Source: a bacterium
GTDB taxonomy: Bacteria; AUK180; JAQVHJ01
DNA length: 8,266 nt
Direction: 5' to 3'
Assembly (NCBI GenBank): GCA_028696285.1
Contig: JAQVHJ010000083.1
Span: 1 to 8,266 of the forward strand
Both the position numbers and the translations under genes were made by a program. Shown piece after piece: positions 5,297-8,266 of this stretch. Each line of letters opens with the position of its first letter. Position 1 is the first letter of the stretch. The notes below the pieces were generated by a model. The model ran no database searches, was not told the DNA's origin, and saw only the letters and a list, made by a program, of their open reading frames with translations.

Positions 5297-6475
5297 ATGG
5301 CCAGAATATTTGGTGTAATTGAATTTATAGACCAGACCGGGAATGAAATGGTTCGGAGAATCCCGGAATACGGTTCAGGTGATTTCAGATTGGGTTCTCA
5401 GGTTATTGTAAGAGAGAATCAGGAAGCGGTCTTCTTCAGAGACGGACAAGCCCTGGATACTTTCGGCCCCGGTAGGCATACCATTACAACAATGAATATC
5501 CCTCTGCTTACAAAACTGATTTCTTTACCTTTCGGGGGAGAGACTCCGTTTAAAGCAGAACTCTATTTTGTAAACAAGAAAGCATTCCCGAATCTTAAGT
5601 GGGGAACCAAACAACCGATTGTCTTCAGGGATACTGAACTGAAAATGATTCGGTTACGCGCCTTCGGAATATTCTCAATCAGAATTCAGAACTCACAGCT
5701 GTTTATTAATAAAATCGTTGGAACTCAGGGAATCTATACTTCTGAACCTATTGAAAACTTCCTGAAAAATATTATTGTCGGGAGATTAAATGATTTCCTT
5801 GGTGAAACCCTGAAATCAATCTTTGACCTTCCCCAGTACTATGATGAAATCGGGGCAGGATTAAAATCAAGGGTGAAAACTGATTTAGAAAAATATGGTG
5901 TTGAATTACTTGACTTTATCGTAGAAGCAATTACTCCTCCTGAAGAAGTTCAGAAAATGATGGATGAAAGATCAGGTATGGCCGCGATCGGAGATCTCGA
6001 TTCATATATGAAATTTAAATCAGCTAAGGCAATTGAAAAGGCAGCGGAACAGGAAGGCGGTATCGCAGGAGCAGGTGTCGGTATGGGCGCTGGACTTGGA
6101 ATGGGAATTACTATGGCCGGTATGATGGGCGGAGCAATGGGTCAGCCGCAGCAAGGCGGAGGAGCAGGCGGAGGAACAGGACAGGGCTCTTCACAACCCG
6201 TAGCACCCGTAACCGTAACTGTTATTCCATGCCCGAAATGTAATTCGTCTATTCCGGCTAACTCAAAATTCTGCCCGACATGCGGGTCTAAAATTGAAAT
6301 CCCTACTGCTACAATGAAATGCCCAAGCTGCGCTAAAGATATTCCGCAAGATTCAAAGTTCTGCCCGGAATGCGGGTCAAAGATTCAAGCAGAAAATATT
6401 AAATGCCCCAATTGCGGAAAAGTTTCACCCGCCGGAACTAAATTCTGCCCGGACTGCGGAACTAAACTGGAATAG
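5297..6475 (+). CDS. SPFH-domain protein with three C-terminal zinc ribbons
   Basis: A 392-aa protein in three parts. Residues 1-235 form an SPFH (stomatin/prohibitin/flotillin) domain of the COG4260 'virion core protein-like' type: VRENQEAVFFRDGQALDTFGPGRHT (38-62) is the typical entry, and the PPEEVQKMMDERSGMAAIGD segment (214-233) its exit helix. Residues about 254-300 are a Gly/Met/Gln-rich flexible linker. Residues 312-387 hold three zinc ribbons with Cys at 312/315/326/329, 342/345/356/359 and 370/373/384/387, each CPxC...KFCPxCG, at periods of 30 and 28 residues. No transmembrane segment is seen, so it would attach peripherally and oligomerise. B. subtilis YdjI, a related SPFH protein, works with PspA in membrane stress; a similar role here is inference. 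GGGAGG (5285-5290) is 6 bases before the ATG. A strong terminator follows. Confidence 0.92.
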   Translation: MARIFGVIEFIDQTGNEMVRRIPEYGSGDFRLGSQVIVRENQEAVFFRDGQALDTFGPGRHTITTMNIPLLTKLISLPFGGETPFKAELYFVNKKAFPNLKWGTKQPIVFRDTELKMIRLRAFGIFSIRIQNSQLFINKIVGTQGIYTSEPIENFLKNIIVGRLNDFLGETLKSIFDLPQYYDEIGAGLKSRVKTDLEKYGVELLDFIVEAITPPEEVQKMMDERSGMAAIGDLDSYMKFKSAKAIEKAAEQEGGIAGAGVGMGAGLGMGITMAGMMGGAMGQPQQGGGAGGGTGQGSSQPVAPVTVTVIPCPKCNSSIPANSKFCPTCGSKIEIPTATMKCPSCAKDIPQDSKFCPECGSKIQAENIKCPNCGKVSPAGTKFCPDCGTKLE

Positions 6476-6505
6476 ATTTAATTTTTTTATTTATTTTGAC
6501 ATGAG

Positions 6506-6535
6506 AAAGCCCGGATTAAAACCCGGGCTTTTTTT
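6506..6535 (+). terminator. Intrinsic terminator of the SPFH operon
   Basis: A perfect 9-bp stem, AAAGCCCGG (6506-6514) with CCGGGCTTT (6523-6531), loop of 8 bases, T run to 6535. It touches the stop codon of the convergent lipoprotein gene and may serve both directions, though the opposite side lacks a clean T run. Confidence 0.92.
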
Positions 6536-7190
6536 ATTTTCCCACCGAAATATCTGAATTGAAATATACCGTATGAAGTTTCTTATTCTTTACATCCTCA
6601 ACTTTATACACATCAAAATGATGCCCTCTTTCAACTGAACAGGATTGCTCAAGAACTTTATAACCTAAAAAACTTAGTATTACATCCTCTTCTCTTGAAC
6701 AGATTACTACATAAGCGGTCTTTGTACTTACACCGTCACCGGAATCTAAAATTGAACCCATTAAACCATTCAATACATAGCTGTGGAACTGAGCCTTCTC
6801 GTCATTCTTCAGCTGTTCATAGGATATAAGACAAGCCATATGAGCATCAAGGTCCACATAATTCTTTTCAAGTATCTGTTCCCCGATTTTAACCGCTTCA
6901 TGATATTTCTTCTTATTCAGGTTATCTTTCATTTCTTTCTTCAAATCAGCATTAATCTCGTAATTACTGTAATTCGGGGTCTTAGTAAAAGAAATGCGGA
7001 ACTGCTCAAAATCAACCGAACGATCTGATTTCTTAACCCGTTCCAGGAGCTCTGAATAAGTCCCGACAGGTTTCTTAACAGCAGTCTCCTTGACTATTGA
7101 CTCGTCGGTCTTACAACCTGCAATTATTAAAATTAAGGCAGGGAGTATTATCGAAATAAACATTTTTAAAATTTCTCTTACGCTTTTCAT
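6534..7190 (-). CDS. DUF4919-type lipoprotein
   Basis: A 218-aa secreted lipoprotein. The signal peptide has Lys/Arg at 2, 5 and 9, a hydrophobic core (10-22), and lipobox IAGC with the acylated Cys at 26; Lys at the next position does not suggest inner-membrane retention by the E. coli rule. After a linker, residues 42-78 hold YSELLERVKKSDRSVDFEQFR; about 94-135 form a TPR-like helical pair (KKYHEAVKIGEQILEKN, then YEQLKNDEKAQFH); then GLMGSILDSGDG (142-153), TAYVVI (158-163), and the C-terminal HHFDVYKVED (190-199). This order matches my memory of the DUF4919 family, whose function is unknown. GGTGA lies upstream of ATG 7190; a second in-frame ATG at residue 10 has a poorer site and would remove the basic N-region. 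Its own promoter is at 7258-7230; its stop touches the SPFH operon terminator. Confidence 0.87.
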   Translation of the reverse strand: MKSVREILKMFISIILPALILIIAGCKTDESIVKETAVKKPVGTYSELLERVKKSDRSVDFEQFRISFTKTPNYSNYEINADLKKEMKDNLNKKKYHEAVKIGEQILEKNYVDLDAHMACLISYEQLKNDEKAQFHSYVLNGLMGSILDSGDGVSTKTAYVVICSREEDVILSFLGYKVLEQSCSVERGHHFDVYKVEDVKNKKLHTVYFNSDISVGK

Positions 7191-7229
7191 CTCTTCACCA
7201 CTTTTAAATTATTAAATTATCATAATTCT

Positions 7230-7258
7230 ATTATACAATATAAAATAAAAAAAGTCAA
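7230..7258 (-). promoter_or_regulatory. Promoter of the lipoprotein gene
   Basis: Reading leftward: TTGACT (7258-7253), 17 bp, TATAAT (7235-7230). The same hexamer pair and spacing as at 3419-3447 and 4684-4656. The leader would be about 33 bases. Confidence 0.88.
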
Positions 7259-7372
7259 TACTATGCAGAAGTTTCTCCATTTTTTTATTTATTTTAGATG
7301 CTGCAAGTTTTCTTATGATAACTCACGCAATCACTTTCAAACATCCCCAAACCAATAACATGATTAGCGAAG

Positions 7373-7425
7373 CAGTGTACCCCGCGTGCAAGGCTATGTA
7401 CTCTATGCAGTACATAGGTACACTG
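7373..7425. repeat. Nested inverted repeat with a 13-base one-sided insertion
   Basis: Outer arms CAGTGTACC (7373-7381) and GGTACACTG (7417-7425) are perfect, as are inner arms TATGTACT (7395-7402) and AGTACATA (7409-7416), loop CTATGC. On the right the arms join directly; on the left 13 bases (7382-7394) separate them. Removing these gives one 17-bp perfect hairpin. Confidence 0.85.
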
Positions 7426-7456
7426 TCATTGTCAGTCCAGCGACAAACCAACGAAG

Positions 7457-7484
7457 GTCAACGGTGAACGGGGAACGGTCAGCG
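7457..7484. repeat. Degenerate 7-bp tandem repeat (4 units)
   Basis: Four consecutive heptamers: GTCAACG, GTGAACG, GGGAACG, GTCAGCG. Units differ by one to three bases. Confidence 0.7.
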
Positions 7485-7534
7485 ATCAACAGTTTAAATC
7501 AGTTCGAGTTCGAGTATTGAGTTCGAGACGTCAT

Positions 7535-7562
7535 ATAAAAATACTCCCCGATTAGGGGAGTA
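7535..7562 (-). terminator. Possible minus-strand intrinsic terminator
   Basis: TACTCCCC (7542-7549) and GGGGAGTA (7555-7562) form a perfect 8-bp stem with a 5-base loop. Reading leftward, the stem is followed by TTTTTATA. It could stop transcription entering from the right before the lipoprotein promoter. On the plus strand no T run follows. Confidence 0.5.
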
Positions 7563-7586
7563 AACTCAAACTTGAACCTCTAACTG

Positions 7587-7650
7587 AGATTTCCTGAGGA
7601 AATCTTTCCGTAGGGATAGAACGCTTTTAGCCCACCATTTCAATGGTGGG
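7587..7650. repeat. Pair of perfect hairpins (REP-like)
   Basis: AGATTTCC/GGAAATCT (7587-7594 with 7598-7605, loop TGA) and CCCACCATT/AATGGTGGG (7631-7639 with 7642-7650) lie 25 bases apart. Paired short hairpins of this kind resemble REP elements mobilised by Y1 (RAYT) transposases; no such transposase gene is in the window. Confidence 0.6.
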
Positions 7651-7710
7651 TATGAATGCAGAAAAAGTATATTGCGAAGTTCAGAATAATTTAATAACGC
7701 AAAATATCAT

Positions 7711-7752
7711 TAATGTAATGCTTTTTTACATTACATTTCGAATCACGGTTCA
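7711..7752. repeat. Hairpin followed by two heptamers
   Basis: TAATGTAA (7711-7718) pairs with TTACATTA (7726-7733) around a 7-base loop. At 7739-7752 follow CGAATCA and CGGTTCA, the same two heptamers found in the tail of the third composite element at 8236-8249. No element body follows. Confidence 0.65.
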
Positions 7753-7798
7753 TTCCGATTTTGTGGAACCTCCATCGGGACTACTATGTTAGTGGTAA

Positions 7799-7826
7799 GT
7801 GGAGGGTGGAGGGTGGAATGTGAAAT
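7799..7826. repeat. 7-bp tandem repeat (4 units)
   Basis: GTGGAGG twice (7799-7812), then GTGGAAT and GTGAAAT. The period equals that of the other blocks but the sequence does not. Confidence 0.75.
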
Positions 7827-7870
7827 GAATATGAGAAATAAAAATCTCATGCTCGCAGCGAATCACGAAT

Positions 7871-7994
7871 CACATGTTTTAACCTGACGATGTATTATGT
7901 TCAAATGATAGGGGCTTCCGGCCGGAAGCCCCTACTGTGCGTATCGTATGTTTGTAATACAATTCTTACGTTTTTCGAATCACGAATCACGTTT
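7871..7994. repeat. Composite element copy 1 (124 bp, 4 heptamers)
   Basis: Its core is a 26-bp perfect palindrome (7909-7934) with arms TAGGGGCTTCCGG. Outer arms are GTATTA (7892-7897) and TAATAC (7955-7960). Tail 7969-7996: CGTTTTT, CGAATCA twice, CGTTTCA. The inner palindrome sequence differs from copies 2 and 3. Confidence 0.9.
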
Positions 7995-8138
7995 CACATG
8001 TTTTAACCTGACGATGTATTATGTTCAAATGATACGGGCGAAGGCCCTTCGCCCCTACACATCGTATCGAATGTTGGTAATACAATTCTTTCGAATCACG
8101 TTTTTCGAATCACGAATCACGAATCACGAATTACGTTT
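7995..8138. repeat. Composite element copy 2 (144 bp, 7 heptamers)
   Basis: Core palindrome 8036-8054: GGGCGAAGG, C, CCTTCGCCC. Outer arms GTATTA (8016-8021) and TAATAC (8078-8083). Tail 8092-8140 holds seven heptamers: CGAATCA, CGTTTTT, CGAATCA three times, CGAATTA, CGTTTCA. Confidence 0.9.
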
Positions 8139-8261
8139 CACATGTTTTAACCTGACGATGTATTATGTTCAAATGATACGGGCGAAGGCCCTTCGCCCCT
8201 ACAATGCGTATCAAATGTTTGTAATACAATTCTTTCGAATCACGGTTCACGAATCACGTTT
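8139..8261. repeat. Composite element copy 3 (123 bp, 4 heptamers)
   Basis: Core palindrome 8180-8198, same as copy 2. Outer arms GTATTA (8160-8165) with TGATAC (8174-8179), and GTATCA (8208-8213) with TAATAC (8222-8227), each pair 8 bases apart. Tail from 8236: CGAATCA, CGGTTCA, CGAATCA, CGTTTCA. It is exactly 21 bp, or three heptamers, shorter than copy 2. Confidence 0.9.
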
Positions 8262-8266
8262 CACAT

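Larger units (their letters stand above)
7261..7870. other. Non-coding region rich in inverted and short tandem repeats
   Basis: No credible gene is seen on either strand. Bases 7261-7372 hold nothing recognisable. From 7373 to 7850 there are at least six perfect inverted repeats and three short tandem repeat blocks, one structure every 50 to 100 bases; the clearest are listed separately. Additional small ones are ATGAGA/TCTCAT at 7831-7850 and hexamers AGTTCG at 7501, 7507 and 7520. Confidence 0.7.
7859..8266. repeat. Array of composite palindrome-plus-heptamer elements
   Basis: Three full units begin with CACATGTTTTAACCTGACGA at 7871, 7995 and 8139, and a fourth starts at 8262 at the window edge. 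Each unit is a 97-98 bp body with a GC-rich central palindrome, flanked by imperfect inverted arms (GTATTA-N8-TGATA- and GTATC-N9-TAATAC), followed by CGAATCA-type heptamers. Two more CGAATCA heptamers (7859-7872) precede the first unit. No frame is open across the array. Confidence 0.92.

Noticed and set aside
6783..7028. 81-codon plus-strand frame
   Set aside because: Antisense to the lipoprotein gene; no ribosome site, no recognisable motif.
7859..8266. CRISPR array
   Set aside because: The sequence between the repeated parts is itself nearly identical between copies, units exceed 120 bp, and no cas gene is present; this is a tandem composite repeat.
7871..8266. Integron attC array
   Set aside because: No R'/R'' core sites (GTTRRRY and RYYYAAC) at the ends of the palindromes and no cassette frames between them.

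Overview
The window is about 8.3 kb of AT-rich bacterial DNA. Five promoters fall within one base per hexamer of the sigma-70 consensus (TTGACA or TTGACT, 17 bp, TATAAT or TAGAAT), and a sixth is slightly looser. Most starts follow a good Shine-Dalgarno site, and three intrinsic terminators are clear. These signals argue against a Bacteroidota-type organism. A lipobox lipoprotein suggests a cell envelope with lipoproteins, perhaps a Spirochaetota-like or other uncultivated lineage, but the phylum cannot be fixed from this sequence.

Left part (1-3110, minus strand): one tightly packed operon reads leftward from a promoter at 3082-3110. It encodes a threonine-aldolase-type PLP enzyme (ltaE), an HPP-family membrane protein, an aspartate/glutamate-racemase-family protein with Ser in place of the first catalytic Cys, and a GAF-like protein that runs off the left edge. 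Genes overlap by 4 and 8 bases or lie one base apart, so translation is probably coupled.

Centre (3111-4760): a long AT-rich gap leads to two tandem plus-strand genes for Lys/Ala/Pro-rich DNA-binding-type peptides. One is a 95-aa histone-H1/Hc-like protein and the other a 23-aa relative. Each has its own consensus promoter, a short hairpin touching AGGAGG, and its own terminator. Facing them on the minus strand are a 56-aa zinc-ribbon gene and, upstream of it, a small gene that looks frame-disrupted although its promoter and ribosome site are intact.

Right-centre (4693-7258): a two-gene plus-strand operon encodes a 171-aa helical protein and an SPFH-domain protein ending in three zinc ribbons. 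It ends at a terminator shared with a convergent gene for a DUF4919-type lipoprotein.

Right end (7261-8266): no gene is visible. The region is a mosaic of perfect inverted repeats and short tandem repeats, mostly of 7-bp period. It ends in three copies (a fourth starts at the edge) of a composite element: a 97-98 bp body with a central palindrome, followed by 4, 7 and 4 heptamers. This and the paired leader hairpins of the Lys-rich genes are the most unusual structures in the window.
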